Assembly: GCA_038527375.1 (NCBI GenBank)
Contig: JBCBFU010000034.1
Location: forward strand, 1 to 32,273
Source of the DNA: Shimia_B sp038527375
GTDB taxonomy: Bacteria; Pseudomonadota; Alphaproteobacteria; Rhodobacterales; Rhodobacteraceae
DNA: 32,273 nucleotides
Direction: 5' to 3'
Part shown: positions 7,558 to 16,230 of the stretch, piece after piece
How positions within the stretch are numbered: the stretch's first letter is position 1
How the letters are laid out: every line of letters begins with the position of its first letter
The notes under the pieces: model-generated
Databases searched by the model: none
Told to the model about the DNA's origin: nothing
The model's input: the letters and a program-made list of their open reading frames with translations, nothing else
Made by a program: the position numbers and the translations under genes

Positions 7558-8943
7558 ATGGCGTTTTCAGCGGAACTTGCAGCGATCCGGTTCGGAGCGG
7601 GGTTGTCCCCCCGGTTCGCGCCGCCCCAATCCATCGATACGATGCTGGCGGTTTTGCGCGGGCCGGATTTGGCTGCGCGCAAATACGCAGGCGCGACCTT
7701 CGAAGAGTTTGCCGCGCTCGAGCGCGAGTATCGCCAGTTGCGCGGCAAGGCGAGCAAGGCCGATAGCGAGGCCGGGCGGCGGCGTTTTCTGGACCAGTCG
7801 CGGGATGTGCGGCAGGCGGGGCAGGAACTGGCCGCCGAAGGGCTGCGGGTGCGGGTGCTGCGGCATGTGGCGTCTGAACACACTCTGCGTGAACGGCTCG
7901 AGACGTTCTGGAGCGATCATTTCACGACCCGGCTGACGGGCGGTGTCCGGCAATATTCGCTCTTTCCCTACATGGAGCACACGGTGCGGTCGCGCGTGAC
8001 GGGGCGGTTTGCGGACCTGTTGAAGGCTGCGGTGCTGCACCCGCGCATGATCGCGTTTCTCAATCAGGATTCGAACATCGGGCCCAATTCGCCGCTCGGA
8101 CGCAACTCGCAAAAGAAGCGGGGGTTGAACGAGAACCTCGCGCGCGAGGTGATCGAGCTCCATACATTGGGGGTGAACGCGGACTATTCGCAAACCGATG
8201 TGCGCAATCTGGCCAATGTCTTTACCGGTCTGTCGATCACGCGGGCCTATGCGTTTGAATGGGACCCGCGCAAGGCCGAGCCCGGCAGTTTCGAGGTTCT
8301 GGGCCGCACCTATGGCGGGCGGGATCGCGGGCTGGGGGATGTGGAGGCGGTGCTGGACGATCTGGCCGCCCATCCCGCCACAGCGCGCCACATCGCGGCC
8401 AAGCTGGCGGTGCATTTCGTGGCCGACCGCCCCGATCCGGCGTTGGTGGATCACATGGCCGCGGCCTTTGCGGCGTCAGGCGGGGATTTGATGGCGGTCT
8501 ATGCCGCGATGCTGGAGCATCCGGCGGCATGGGACCCCGCGCCGGGCAGTGTGAAATGGCCGTTCGATTATGTGGCCAGCGCCCTGCGCGCGCTGGACGG
8601 GGCCGAGGCGACGTTGGCCGATCTCCCGTGGAAAGCGCTGAACGCGATCACCGCCCAATCGACGGCGCGGATGGGTCAGCAGATGGGCCGCGTCATGGGC
8701 CCGGACGGGTGGGAGGAGGCCGACAGCCACTGGATCACGCCCGATACCTTGGCCAATCGCATCACCTGGGCGATGGCCGCGCCGCGGCGGGTTGCCAAGC
8801 CCATGCCCGATCCCCGCGATTTCGTGCGCACCGCGCTGGGCAGCCGCGCTCCCGAATCCGTTATTTTTGCCGCCGGGGCCGCACAGACGCGGACCGAAGG
8901 TGTGGGGCTGGTGCTCGCCTCGCCCGCGTTTCAGAGGAGATAG
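7558..8943 (+). CDS. DUF1800 family protein
   Basis: The 461-residue protein matches the DUF1800 pattern: an N-terminal helical part with RFGAG, a central segment containing N-E-N-L-A-R-E-V-I-E-L-H-T-L-G, then an F-T-G-L stretch, and a C-terminal part ending in a conserved-looking VGLVLASPAFQRR tail. The family has no established biochemical function. Its gene is very often paired with a DUF1501 gene, as here, with three bases between them and the second ribosome site inside the 3' end of this gene. No signal peptide is visible, unlike the partner. The ATG at 7558 is preceded by GGTGAGG and by a perfect hairpin. Confidence 0.93.
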   Translation: MAFSAELAAIRFGAGLSPRFAPPQSIDTMLAVLRGPDLAARKYAGATFEEFAALEREYRQLRGKASKADSEAGRRRFLDQSRDVRQAGQELAAEGLRVRVLRHVASEHTLRERLETFWSDHFTTRLTGGVRQYSLFPYMEHTVRSRVTGRFADLLKAAVLHPRMIAFLNQDSNIGPNSPLGRNSQKKRGLNENLAREVIELHTLGVNADYSQTDVRNLANVFTGLSITRAYAFEWDPRKAEPGSFEVLGRTYGGRDRGLGDVEAVLDDLAAHPATARHIAAKLAVHFVADRPDPALVDHMAAAFAASGGDLMAVYAAMLEHPAAWDPAPGSVKWPFDYVASALRALDGAEATLADLPWKALNAITAQSTARMGQQMGRVMGPDGWEEADSHWITPDTLANRITWAMAAPRRVAKPMPDPRDFVRTALGSRAPESVIFAAGAAQTRTEGVGLVLASPAFQRR

Positions 8944-8946
8944 GCC

Positions 8947-10182
8947 ATGGCTGTTTCATCTTCGGCTGCGCTGACACGGCGCATGATGCTGGCGGGCCTC
9001 GGGTGTTCACTGGCGGCAAGCCCGCTGGTCACGCCCATGACCTTTGCCGCGACGCCCGGCGATAACCGGCTGGTGGTGTTGATCCTGCGCGGAGCCATGG
9101 ACGGGCTGGACGTGCTGCGGCCCGTGGGCGATCCCGATTTCGCGGATTTGCGGCGCGTGACGCTGGGCAAGGAGAGGGCGATCCCCCTTGATGGGTTTTT
9201 CGAGATGCATCCGGCGTTGGGTGATCTCAAGCCTATGTGGGATGCAGGCGAGCTGGGCTTTGCCCATGCGGTCGCCACGCCCTATCGCGACAAGCGGTCC
9301 CATTTCGATGGGCAGGATATCCTTGAGGCCGGGATCGTGTCGAATGACGGGGTGCCGACCGGGCAGGACGGCTGGCTGAACCGGTTGGTCGCCAGTTTGC
9401 CGGGCGCGCGGGCGGAGACGGCCTTTGCCATCGGGCGGGGTGAGTTGCGGATTCTGACGGGGGCTGCGCCAACGTCCACATGGGCGCCCCAGACGCAGCT
9501 GGAGCTGACCCCGCATGCGGAGCGGCTCTTGGAGCTGGTCTATCACGACGATCCCCTGTTTCGCGACGCCGCGGCGTCGGCCCTGACGATTGTGTCGGAC
9601 CTCGAACAAGAGGCGACCATGGGCGACGAGGACGTCGAGATGGGGTCGATGATGTCCGAAATGGGCGTGGCAACCAGCAACAAGGCGCTGTTGGCCATGA
9701 CCGAGTTCGCGATCAACCGGTTGCGGCGCGACACGCGGATCGCGAGCTATTCGATCACCGGTTGGGACACCCATGCGGGGCAGGCCAACCGGATCGGGGG
9801 GCCGCTGCGCAATCTGGCGGGAACGATCAACGCGATGAAGATTGGGCTGGGGCCGGAAATCTGGGGCAAGACGACGATCCTGGCGCTGACCGAGTTTGGC
9901 CGCACCGCGCGCGAGAACGGATCGCAGGGGACCGACCATGGCACCGGGGGGGCGATCTTGATGGCCGGTGGCGCGGTCCGGGGCGGCCGTGTCTATGGCG
10001 ATTGGCCGGGTCTGGCCGAGGCGGATCTGTATGACCGGCGCGACCTGATGCCCACGGCCGATGTGCGATCTTATGCCGGCTGGGCGATGCGCGGCCTTTA
10101 CGGGTTGGGCGTGTCGGATCTGGAACGCGGGGTGTTTCCGGGGCTGGATATGGGGCGGGACCCTGGCATCATTCTGGGCTGA
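8947..10182 (+). CDS. DUF1501 family protein with Tat-like signal
   Basis: The 411-residue protein belongs to the DUF1501 family, related to alkaline-phosphatase/sulfatase-type folds. The N-terminus carries a twin arginine followed by a hydrophobic run (TRRMMLAGLGCSLAASPL) and an A-x-A-like site near residue 35, so Tat export to the periplasm is expected. Further family landmarks are LRGAMDGLDVL, then H-F-D-G-Q-D, GWDTHAGQ and TEFGRTARENGSQGTDHG, which supply probable metal ligands. It is translationally close to DUF1800, three bases after its stop. The substrate is unknown. The annotation is firm at family level only. Confidence 0.95.
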   Translation: MAVSSSAALTRRMMLAGLGCSLAASPLVTPMTFAATPGDNRLVVLILRGAMDGLDVLRPVGDPDFADLRRVTLGKERAIPLDGFFEMHPALGDLKPMWDAGELGFAHAVATPYRDKRSHFDGQDILEAGIVSNDGVPTGQDGWLNRLVASLPGARAETAFAIGRGELRILTGAAPTSTWAPQTQLELTPHAERLLELVYHDDPLFRDAAASALTIVSDLEQEATMGDEDVEMGSMMSEMGVATSNKALLAMTEFAINRLRRDTRIASYSITGWDTHAGQANRIGGPLRNLAGTINAMKIGLGPEIWGKTTILALTEFGRTARENGSQGTDHGTGGAILMAGGAVRGGRVYGDWPGLAEADLYDRRDLMPTADVRSYAGWAMRGLYGLGVSDLERGVFPGLDMGRDPGIILG

Positions 10183-10298
10183 TCCCGTGGCCTGAGTTGC
10201 GCGGACCCGTTGCTGGCGCAGACTGCCGGCGGTGGTGGTGTCGGCGGATATGTGCCATTCATGGGCCGCGTCGCGGACGGTTGAAAGGCCCCAAGATC

Positions 10299-11078
10299 AT
10301 GCAGCGAAAAGGCGGTGAGGATCGGCCCGTTGGGCCGCCGGTTGCGGGCTGGACGCCCGTGGCGGAACCGCGGGGCGTGGTGCGGGAGGGTCATTGGGCG
10401 CGGATCGAGCCGCTTGATCCGGCACGCCATGCCGCCGATCTCTTTGCCGCTTTCGACGGACATGACGCGATCTGGGACTATATCGCGTGGGGTCCGTACC
10501 GGGCGCTGTCGGCGTTTCACAAGGCGCTGGGCGATCTGTGTGCCACGCCGGGTTGGTCCTATTGCGCGATTATCGATCGATCTACCGACCGCGCAGTGGG
10601 CAAGGCCGCGTGGATGAACATCACGCCAGAGCACGGCGTGATCGAGGTCGGCGGCATCGTGATTTCGCCCGCGCTTCAACGCACGCCTGCTGCGACGGAA
10701 GCCATGGTCTTGATGATGGATTGGGCCCTTGAGGCGGGCTACCGGCGGTATGAATGGAAATGCGACGCGCTGAACGCGCCGTCGCGGGCGGCGGCCCAAC
10801 GGCTTGGCCTCGGGTTTGAGGGGGTCTTTCGGAACCATCTGGTCGTGAAGGGCCGCAGCCGCGACACGGCGTGGTTTGCCGCCACGGATGCGGACTGGCC
10901 GGCGCTACGGGCGGCTTTTGATATCTGGTTGGCGCCAGAGAATTTCGATGAGACTGGCCGGCAGAGGGAGCGTTTGTCGTCCCTGACAGCCTTGACGGGG
11001 CGCACGCCGGATACTGGCGCATTTGGTGCGCCTCGGCAGGGCGATCCCCGCGCGGCAATGGTGGAACGCGCGCGGTAG
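10299..11078 (+). CDS. GNAT acetyltransferase of the RimJ/RimL type
   Basis: The 259-residue protein (from the ATG at 10299) carries an N-acetyltransferase domain over about residues 25-215. It has the RimL-like pattern of substrate strand, VGKAAWMNITPEHGVIEVGGIVI core and Q-R-T-P-A-A-T-E-A acetyl-CoA loop, then KCDALNAPSRAAAQRLGLGFEGVFRNH. Relatives acetylate ribosomal proteins or small amines; the substrate here is unknown. The frame is open back to 10197, but that arginine/tryptophan-rich extension looks non-coding, so the internal start is preferred; its ribosome site (AAAGG) is weak. It converges on a response regulator gene with 22 bp between stops. Confidence 0.88.
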   Translation: MQRKGGEDRPVGPPVAGWTPVAEPRGVVREGHWARIEPLDPARHAADLFAAFDGHDAIWDYIAWGPYRALSAFHKALGDLCATPGWSYCAIIDRSTDRAVGKAAWMNITPEHGVIEVGGIVISPALQRTPAATEAMVLMMDWALEAGYRRYEWKCDALNAPSRAAAQRLGLGFEGVFRNHLVVKGRSRDTAWFAATDADWPALRAAFDIWLAPENFDETGRQRERLSSLTALTGRTPDTGAFGAPRQGDPRAAMVERAR

Positions 11079-11100
11079 TCGTGTTGCACGTCTTTGAGCG

Positions 11101-11805
11101 TTAGACCGCCAGCGGTTTTGCGAGATGGGCACCCAGGAGTGACCGCAGACGCGGTATCGCCGTTGCTGTTTTGTCCGGGCTGGCGAGGTCGGCAGCAGCC
11201 TGCGCGAGCGCTGTGTCCCCAGACCACTGGCACAGCCCTGTCACGAATTGCGAGACATAGGCGAGCGTCTCTGCTGCCACATCCCCGTCGAGGAGGTCTG
11301 CTGCGTGTTCCATGTCATCGCGCAGGGCAATCGGGTCAGGCTTCACATCCTCCCGCGGGATGGATCGTGGGCCGGCGGGATGCTGTTCACGTGGCAAGTG
11401 CGCAAGGATTGCGGTCTGAAACGCGGCCAGCGATGTCGCGGGCTTTTCAATGAACCCGTCGGCCCCCATCGACAGCGCATCCGCGCGTGTGGTTGCGTCC
11501 CCGCTCGTTGCCAGAAGGACGGGTGGCCGGGGCCGTGCCTCAGCAAGCGTTTCCACGAGGTCGAGCCCCGATCCGTCCGGCAGTCCGATATCGATGATAA
11601 CGACCGTGGGGCGATAGACGCGCAGGTGCCGTTCCGCAGATGCCAGGCTGTCAGCCCGCCGGATCCGCGCGCCCAGCCGCAAGCACATCAACCGCAGCGC
11701 GTCCGAGGCAAAGCGGCTATCTTCGACCCCCAGAACAGTGAGGCCCAGAAGCGGGCGCTGGGCGGTCGGTGTTGGGGTCATCGAGAGGGTCGGGAAATCA
11801 TCCAT
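11101..11805 (-). CDS. Response regulator with receiver domain and unassigned helical C-terminus
   Basis: The 234-residue protein has a CheY-like receiver over about residues 20-138. The acidic pair is E28/D29, the phospho-acceptor is D72 in IIDIGLPDGSG, the switch residue is T100 or S101 and the conserved lysine is K121. The remaining roughly 95 residues are predicted helical and acidic/alanine-rich, and resemble no DNA-binding or enzymatic output domain that I recognise. The start at 11805 has GGAG eight bases upstream; an in-frame ATG four codons earlier is less well placed. No histidine kinase lies nearby, so this is an orphan regulator. The divergent mce gene starts 140 bp away. Confidence 0.88.
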   Translation of the reverse strand: MDDFPTLSMTPTPTAQRPLLGLTVLGVEDSRFASDALRLMCLRLGARIRRADSLASAERHLRVYRPTVVIIDIGLPDGSGLDLVETLAEARPRPPVLLATSGDATTRADALSMGADGFIEKPATSLAAFQTAILAHLPREQHPAGPRSIPREDVKPDPIALRDDMEHAADLLDGDVAAETLAYVSQFVTGLCQWSGDTALAQAAADLASPDKTATAIPRLRSLLGAHLAKPLAV

Positions 11806-11945
11806 CGCGGTCTCCATTCCGGTTGCCCAACTCTCGCGCAGAATCGGTGAACAGGACGTTAAGTCACGGTGACGGCCCACCATTGCGGCTGGGCAGTGCG
11901 GGGCGGGGGCGCTATCTGGTCAGCAACCGCCGAAGGAGAGACCAG

Positions 11946-12350
11946 ATGATCGGACGTTTGAACCACGTGGCCATCGCCGTGCCCGACCTCGAGGCCGCAT
12001 CGGCCCAGTACCGCACCATGCTGGGCGCGGATGTGGGCGCGCCGCAGGATGAACCCGATCACGGGGTGACAGTCGTCTTCATCACGCTGCCCAACACCAA
12101 GATCGAGCTTCTCTACCCGCTGGGCGAAGGCTCTCCGATCCAGGGCTTCCTCGACAAGAACCCGTCGGGCGGCATCCATCATGTCTGCTACGAGGTCGAC
12201 GACATTCTGGCCGCGCGTGATCACCTCAAGGCCGAAGGCGCGCGGGTGCTTGGCACGGGCGAGCCCAAGATCGGCGCCCATGGCAAGCCGGTCCTGTTCC
12301 TGCATCCAAAGGATTTCCAAGGCACGCTGGTCGAGTTGGAGCAGGTCTGA
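11946..12350 (+). CDS. mce: Methylmalonyl-CoA epimerase
   Basis: The 134-residue protein is a vicinal-oxygen-chelate (glyoxalase) fold enzyme interconverting (2S)- and (2R)-methylmalonyl-CoA between propionyl-CoA carboxylase and methylmalonyl-CoA mutase. Two beta-alpha-beta-beta-beta modules are visible. The likely metal ligands are His in LNHVAIAVPD (about residue 7), His in GGIHHVCYEVDD and Glu in TLVELEQV at the C-terminus. The ATG at 11946 follows AAGGAGAGA. The stop overlaps the start of the next gene (TGATG), so the two are translationally coupled. Mutase and carboxylase genes are not in this window. Confidence 0.96.
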   Translation: MIGRLNHVAIAVPDLEAASAQYRTMLGADVGAPQDEPDHGVTVVFITLPNTKIELLYPLGEGSPIQGFLDKNPSGGIHHVCYEVDDILAARDHLKAEGARVLGTGEPKIGAHGKPVLFLHPKDFQGTLVELEQV

Positions 12351-12628
12351 TGGGGATCACCAGTGCGATCGTCCTTTATGCTGTGATCTGGTTCATGACG
12401 CTCTTGTGCGTGTTGCCTGTCCGGCTTGAGACGCAAGGCGACCGGGGCGAGATCGTGCCGGGCACCCATGCGGGCAGCCCGGAGAATCCGCAGATGAAGC
12501 GTCGGTTCGTGTGGACCACGATCATCGCGACGGTGCTCTGGGTCATCATCGCCGGGGTCATCATCTCGGGCCTTGTGTCGGTGCGCGACCTCGACTGGTT
12601 CAACCGGATGGCGACGCCAGACCTCTAG
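12350..12628 (+). CDS. DUF1467 family small membrane protein
   Basis: The 92-residue protein has two hydrophobic segments (about residues 3-22 and 54-76) joined by a polar loop with GDRGEIVPGTHAGSP, the pattern of the alphaproteobacterial DUF1467 family. Its start overlaps the mce stop by one base (TGATG), so its synthesis should follow mce. The function is unknown; the neighbourhood hints at a link to acyl-CoA metabolism only by position. It converges with the next minus-strand gene, 24 bp away, with no clear terminator between them. Confidence 0.92.
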   Translation: MGITSAIVLYAVIWFMTLLCVLPVRLETQGDRGEIVPGTHAGSPENPQMKRRFVWTTIIATVLWVIIAGVIISGLVSVRDLDWFNRMATPDL

Positions 12629-12652
12629 AAACCGGGCTTTGGTTGTTGGGCT

Positions 12653-13357
12653 TTAGCGCGTGTTGGCGCCTGTGCCCGCCAGCGCATGGTAGATATGGGT
12701 AAAGACCGCAGCGCCGAAGACCGGCACGAATAGGTTGAGGAGCGGGACGGTCAGCGGCACCGCCATCAGCGCACCGGCCAGCCAGATCGTGCCGGTGTGC
12801 TGCTTGCGCAGGGCGCGCGCGCCCTCGCGGCCCAGATGGCGCATGGCAGAGACCTGAAAATACTCCCGCCCCAGAAGGTAGCCGTTGAGCGCGATAAAGA
12901 TCACCGGCGCGCCGATATTGGCGAAGATGTAGACGATCAGCGCCGCCGCATTGGCCGCCACGAGCACGCCCAGAAAATTGACCGTGTCCCGGAACGCGTC
13001 CCAGAACGGCACCTTTGCGGGGCGCGGCACGTGGGGGTAATGCACGTCCTCCACGGCGGTGGCGACCTCGTCGAGGAACATCGAGGTGATGGCGGACGCC
13101 ACGGGGATCATCAGGAAAACGGAGGCGAGGATCATCACAAAGAGCGAGGTCCAGCCGAGGAGGTCGCCGACCCATGTGACCTCTCCCACCAAGGGCAGGA
13201 TCGCGCCGTCGCCGAAGCTCCAGTGGATGAGGCCCAGAAGGGCCGCATAGGCCGCGATCAGGAGCGAGATGGTCAGCGCCAGACCGCGCCCGAGGACGGC
13301 GCGAAAGCGCGGATCGCCGATTTGTGACAGGGCGCGGGCGAAGGCCGAAAAGATCAT
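12653..13357 (-). CDS. EI24/CysZ-like integral membrane protein
   Basis: The 234-residue protein has about four to five hydrophobic segments and the pattern of the EI24 domain (the CysZ sulfate-transporter relatives). Visible family features include A-I-T-S-M-F-L-D-E-V before a hydrophilic stretch, then a NFLGVLVAANAAALIVYIFA helix, and GYLLGREYFQVSAMRHL. Relatives are inner-membrane proteins; a sulfate-uptake role cannot be claimed from this context. The ATG at 13357 overlaps the nitroreductase stop (ATGA), giving translational coupling, with GGGTGG nearby. Confidence 0.87.
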   Translation of the reverse strand: MIFSAFARALSQIGDPRFRAVLGRGLALTISLLIAAYAALLGLIHWSFGDGAILPLVGEVTWVGDLLGWTSLFVMILASVFLMIPVASAITSMFLDEVATAVEDVHYPHVPRPAKVPFWDAFRDTVNFLGVLVAANAAALIVYIFANIGAPVIFIALNGYLLGREYFQVSAMRHLGREGARALRKQHTGTIWLAGALMAVPLTVPLLNLFVPVFGAAVFTHIYHALAGTGANTR

Positions 13358-13917
13358 GACGCCACCCAAGTGGTTTTCACATTGATATTGGGGCGGGGTC
13401 GGTCGGGGGGCACTTGCGAGGCCGTGCCGATGTGGATGAGGCCTGCGATCCTCTCCTGCGGCTCCAGCCCCATCTCGGCGCGGAAGTCTGCGTCGTGGGA
13501 GGCCACGCCCGAGAGCCAGTTGGCGCCCCAGCCAACGGAGAGCGCGGCGTTCAACAGGGCAAGGCAGACGGCACCCGCCGAATAGGTCTGCTCAATAGCC
13601 GGGATCTTGTCGCTGGCCACGGGGCTTTCTACGACGACGATGGCGAAGGGCGAGACCTCGTATTGATGGGCGGCTTTGTCGGCGTCTTGGCCGAGGGCTT
13701 CGGCCCGCGCCCGGGCAATGGGGGCAAGACGGCGCAAGGCCGCCTCCTCCAGCACGACAAAGCGCCAGGGTTCCAGCTTGCCATGGTCGGGCGTCCGGCA
13801 GGCCGCCGTGATCATCGTTCCGACCTCGCCCCGGCTGGGCACGGGTTTGCCCAACAGCTTGTAGGGGCGGGAGCGGCGGGTCAGCAGGAAAGCCTGGGCA
13901 GGCGTGATTTCGGACAT
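13354..13917 (-). CDS. Nitroreductase family protein (YdjA-like)
   Basis: From the ATG at 13917 the protein has 187 residues. It is an FMN-dependent nitroreductase-fold protein of the small YdjA type: the N-terminal RRSRPYKLLGKPVPSRGEV, then ACRTPDHGKLEPWRFVVL, and a C-terminal G-W-G-A-N-W-L-S-G and LIHIGTASQVPPDRPRP. Such enzymes reduce nitro or quinone compounds with NAD(P)H; the natural substrate is unknown. An upstream ATG at 13953 has no ribosome site, so the shorter form is preferred, although its own site (GGGG, ten bases away) is weak. It is the first gene of a coupled pair with the EI24-like gene. Confidence 0.92.
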   Translation of the reverse strand: MSEITPAQAFLLTRRSRPYKLLGKPVPSRGEVGTMITAACRTPDHGKLEPWRFVVLEEAALRRLAPIARARAEALGQDADKAAHQYEVSPFAIVVVESPVASDKIPAIEQTYSAGAVCLALLNAALSVGWGANWLSGVASHDADFRAEMGLEPQERIAGLIHIGTASQVPPDRPRPNINVKTTWVAS

Positions 13918-14004
13918 GGGTTGGGACCCCGTGATTGCGTCGACCCCTACCATGTCGGTGGAATTGGCCTGCTGTGCAAGGTTTGCAGGTTTAGATGGGG
14001 TGTC

Positions 14005-15120
14005 TCAGGTGGCGTGGAACGCCGCCAGATCATCGACCCATGCATCCGCCATGGCCTGAAAGCGCGGCCCGGGTTGGCGGGCCGCAAAGGTGTCGGCAAA
14101 CGGGTCGGGTGCAGTGGGGCCCGGATCATCGGTGAGCGCCTCGATCACCGCGTGGCCGCAAAAGGGCACGTAAACCTCGGAATAGCCGCCCTCGTGGACG
14201 AGGACGAGCCGCCCGTCGCAGAGCCTGTCGGCGGCTTCCATGACCTGGAGCGTCATCTGGCGGAACGTGTCCGCTGTGGCCAACATCCGGCTGAGCGGGT
14301 CGATGGCGGCAGCGTCATAGCCGCAGGCCACGACGATCAGGTCGGGATCGAACCGGTGGAGCGCGGGCAGGACAATGTGGTCCATGGCGCGCATATAGGT
14401 GGCGTGACCCGCGCCGGGCGGAAGCGGGACGTTCACATTGCTGAAGTCGCGCCCCCGCACCTCCGCCTCGCCGGTGTCGGTGGGATAGTTCCGCTCCTGA
14501 TGGAGCGAGATCGTCAGCGTGTCGGCCCGATCGAGATAGATGGCCTCCGTCCCGTTGCCGTGGTGGACGTCCCAATCGAGAACCGCGACCTTGATATCAC
14601 CCGGCGTGCTGTGGGCGGCGCGCGCGGCCTCGACCGCGATGGCGATGTTGGCCATGAGGCAAAACCCGTTGGGCCAATCGGGCAGGCAGTGGTGCCCCGG
14701 CGGGCGCGACAGGGCATAGGCGCGGGTCATCTCACCGGACATCACGGCCCCGACCGCGCCCATGGCCAGCCCGGCGGACAGCGCGCATTGGTCAAAGCCA
14801 CCAACGCCAAAGGGCGTGCGCAGGCCCAATTCGCCGCCAGTTTTCGAGGCGTCTTGGAAGGCGCGCAGGTAGGTTTCGGGATGGACGCGGGCCAGATCCT
14901 CCCACGCGGCGCTGGGCGCGCTGCGGGTGTCGAGGTGGGACCAGAGGCCGGTCGCCTCCAGCAGGTTCTTGAACCGGCGCTTGGTCTCGGGGCTTTCGGG
15001 CAGACCGCCTGCGGCGAGGGGTTGGACCAGCCCGCCCACAGGTTGGGTAAAGGCGTAATTGCCGCCCCCGAACCAGAAACAGCGTTCGTCCCAGAAGAAG
15101 CCCGCGGCAGGGTTGGTCAT
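14005..15120 (-). CDS. Histone-deacetylase-like amidohydrolase
   Basis: The 371-residue protein belongs to the arginase/deacetylase fold, close to class II HDAC and acetylpolyamine amidohydrolases. Landmarks are SRPPGHH (His143, His144), LDWDVHHGNG with zinc-binding Asp182-His186 area, CGYDAAAIDPL and the HEGGYS loop with the catalytic-type tyrosine. All expected zinc and active-site residues appear present, so hydrolysis of an acetylated amine or lysine is likely; the substrate is unknown. The ATG at 15120 overlaps the stop of the preceding 78-residue gene (ATGA), showing coupling. It ends 87 bp before the nitroreductase start, on the same strand. Confidence 0.93.
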   Translation of the reverse strand: MTNPAAGFFWDERCFWFGGGNYAFTQPVGGLVQPLAAGGLPESPETKRRFKNLLEATGLWSHLDTRSAPSAAWEDLARVHPETYLRAFQDASKTGGELGLRTPFGVGGFDQCALSAGLAMGAVGAVMSGEMTRAYALSRPPGHHCLPDWPNGFCLMANIAIAVEAARAAHSTPGDIKVAVLDWDVHHGNGTEAIYLDRADTLTISLHQERNYPTDTGEAEVRGRDFSNVNVPLPPGAGHATYMRAMDHIVLPALHRFDPDLIVVACGYDAAAIDPLSRMLATADTFRQMTLQVMEAADRLCDGRLVLVHEGGYSEVYVPFCGHAVIEALTDDPGPTAPDPFADTFAARQPGPRFQAMADAWVDDLAAFHAT

Positions 15121-15353
15121 GGGGCCGACCGGTAGACGCCTTCGGGTCGGTTCAGCGCCATCGCCAGATCGCGCACCTGCGCGAGCGACAGCGTAATCTT
15201 GTGCACCCGGTCGCTGTGGGGGTCGTATTGTTCGACGGTCACACAATCCTCGAACGCGTTTAGCGTGACGTCTTCCATCAAGGGGGCGGTGGTTGCGCCT
15301 TCGTCGACGAGGGTGACGACGGTGGCATCAAATTCGTGTTCGACTGTAAACAT
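15117..15353 (-). CDS. Small hypothetical protein coupled to the HDAC-like gene
   Basis: The 78-residue protein begins MFTVEHEFDATVVTLVDEG and is acidic, soluble and without signal or membrane segments. Its predicted beta-rich first half and helical C-terminus (LSLAQVRDLAMALNR) match nothing I recognise. The TGA stop overlaps the ATG of the deacetylase-like gene, so the two are made from one message and may interact. No clear ribosome site precedes it. The divergent M48 lipoprotein gene starts 170 bp away; that gap should hold both promoters. Confidence 0.8.
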   Translation of the reverse strand: MFTVEHEFDATVVTLVDEGATTAPLMEDVTLNAFEDCVTVEQYDPHSDRVHKITLSLAQVRDLAMALNRPEGVYRSAP

Positions 15354-15522
15354 GAGGCCAGCCTAGCGGAGCGCCGGGACCGTGCAAGGGGCAAGGTCCG
15401 GTGAGGCAGCTTGCAGGGTGTTGCCGATCGGGCGGAAGCCGCGATCAACACTGTGTGCGCGAGGGTGGTGTTTGCCGCCTGCCGGGGTATGTAGGCTGTC
15501 AGTGCGCAAGAGGAGGCGATGC

Positions 15523-16230
15523 ATGTTGCTGCGACTATTGCTGTGTTTGGGGTTTCTGGGGCTGGCGGCCTGTGCGCCCGTCGTGACGACAACTGCACCA
15601 TCCACGTCGGCGGCTGTGCAATCCTCGGGTGCCGGTGCGGGTCTGTCACAGCCGGAGCGGACCTTTGCCCAGGTCGTGGGCCGGATGGAGCCAGTCGTCG
15701 AACGGGAATGCCGCCAGCGTGCGCCCGCGCTCAACTGTGATTTCCGCATCGTTGTCGATGATCGCCGCCAGCCGCCGAACGCCTTTCAAACGCTGGATGA
15801 AAACGGTCGCCCGATCCTCGGCTTCACGCTGAGCCTGATTCAGGATGTGCGCAACGCCGACGAGCTGGCGTTTGTGCTGGGGCACGAGGCGGCGCATCAC
15901 ATTGCAGGGCACCTTGCGCGCCAGCAGCAGAATGCGACGCTGGGAGCCGCCGTGTTTGGTGCGCTGGCTGCCCGGACCGGCGCGGGAACGAGCGGGGTGC
16001 AATCCGCGCAGGAGCTCGGCGCCGTGGTCGGGGCGCGGTCTTATTCCAAGGCCTTCGAGTTGGAGGCGGACCAACTGGGCACGATCCTGACGGCGCGGAG
16101 CGGGTATGACCCGGTGCGCGGCGCGGATTATTTCACGCGGATCCCCGACCCCGGCAACCGGTTCCTCGGAACCCATCCGCCCAACGCACAGCGGATTGCG
16201 ATCGTTCAGGAAACGGCGTCACAGCTTTGA
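15523..16230 (+). CDS. M48 family metalloprotease, lipoprotein
   Basis: The 235-residue protein starts at the ATG at 15523, six bases after AGGAGG. It has a lipoprotein signal with LAAC, so Cys17 would be lipidated and the protein anchored in the periplasm. The peptidase core has HEAAHH at residues 120-125 (zinc ligands His120, His124, catalytic Glu121) and the distal ligand region ELEAD near residue 178. A C-terminal THPPNAQRIA motif is typical of M48 quality-control proteases. The family degrades or surveys misfolded envelope proteins; the specific target is unknown. Its stop overlaps the TTG start of the next gene. Confidence 0.93.
   Translation: MLLRLLLCLGFLGLAACAPVVTTTAPSTSAAVQSSGAGAGLSQPERTFAQVVGRMEPVVERECRQRAPALNCDFRIVVDDRRQPPNAFQTLDENGRPILGFTLSLIQDVRNADELAFVLGHEAAHHIAGHLARQQQNATLGAAVFGALAARTGAGTSGVQSAQELGAVVGARSYSKAFELEADQLGTILTARSGYDPVRGADYFTRIPDPGNRFLGTHPPNAQRIAIVQETASQL

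Noticed and set aside
10197..10298. Longer form of the RimL-type GNAT starting at 10197
   Set aside because: The extra residues are arginine- and tryptophan-rich, unlike a GNAT N-terminus, and no ribosome site precedes that start.
13414..15135. A 573-codon plus-strand frame opposite the nitroreductase and deacetylase-like genes
   Set aside because: It is the antisense of two genes with intact catalytic motifs. Its product is low in complexity and unlike any family.
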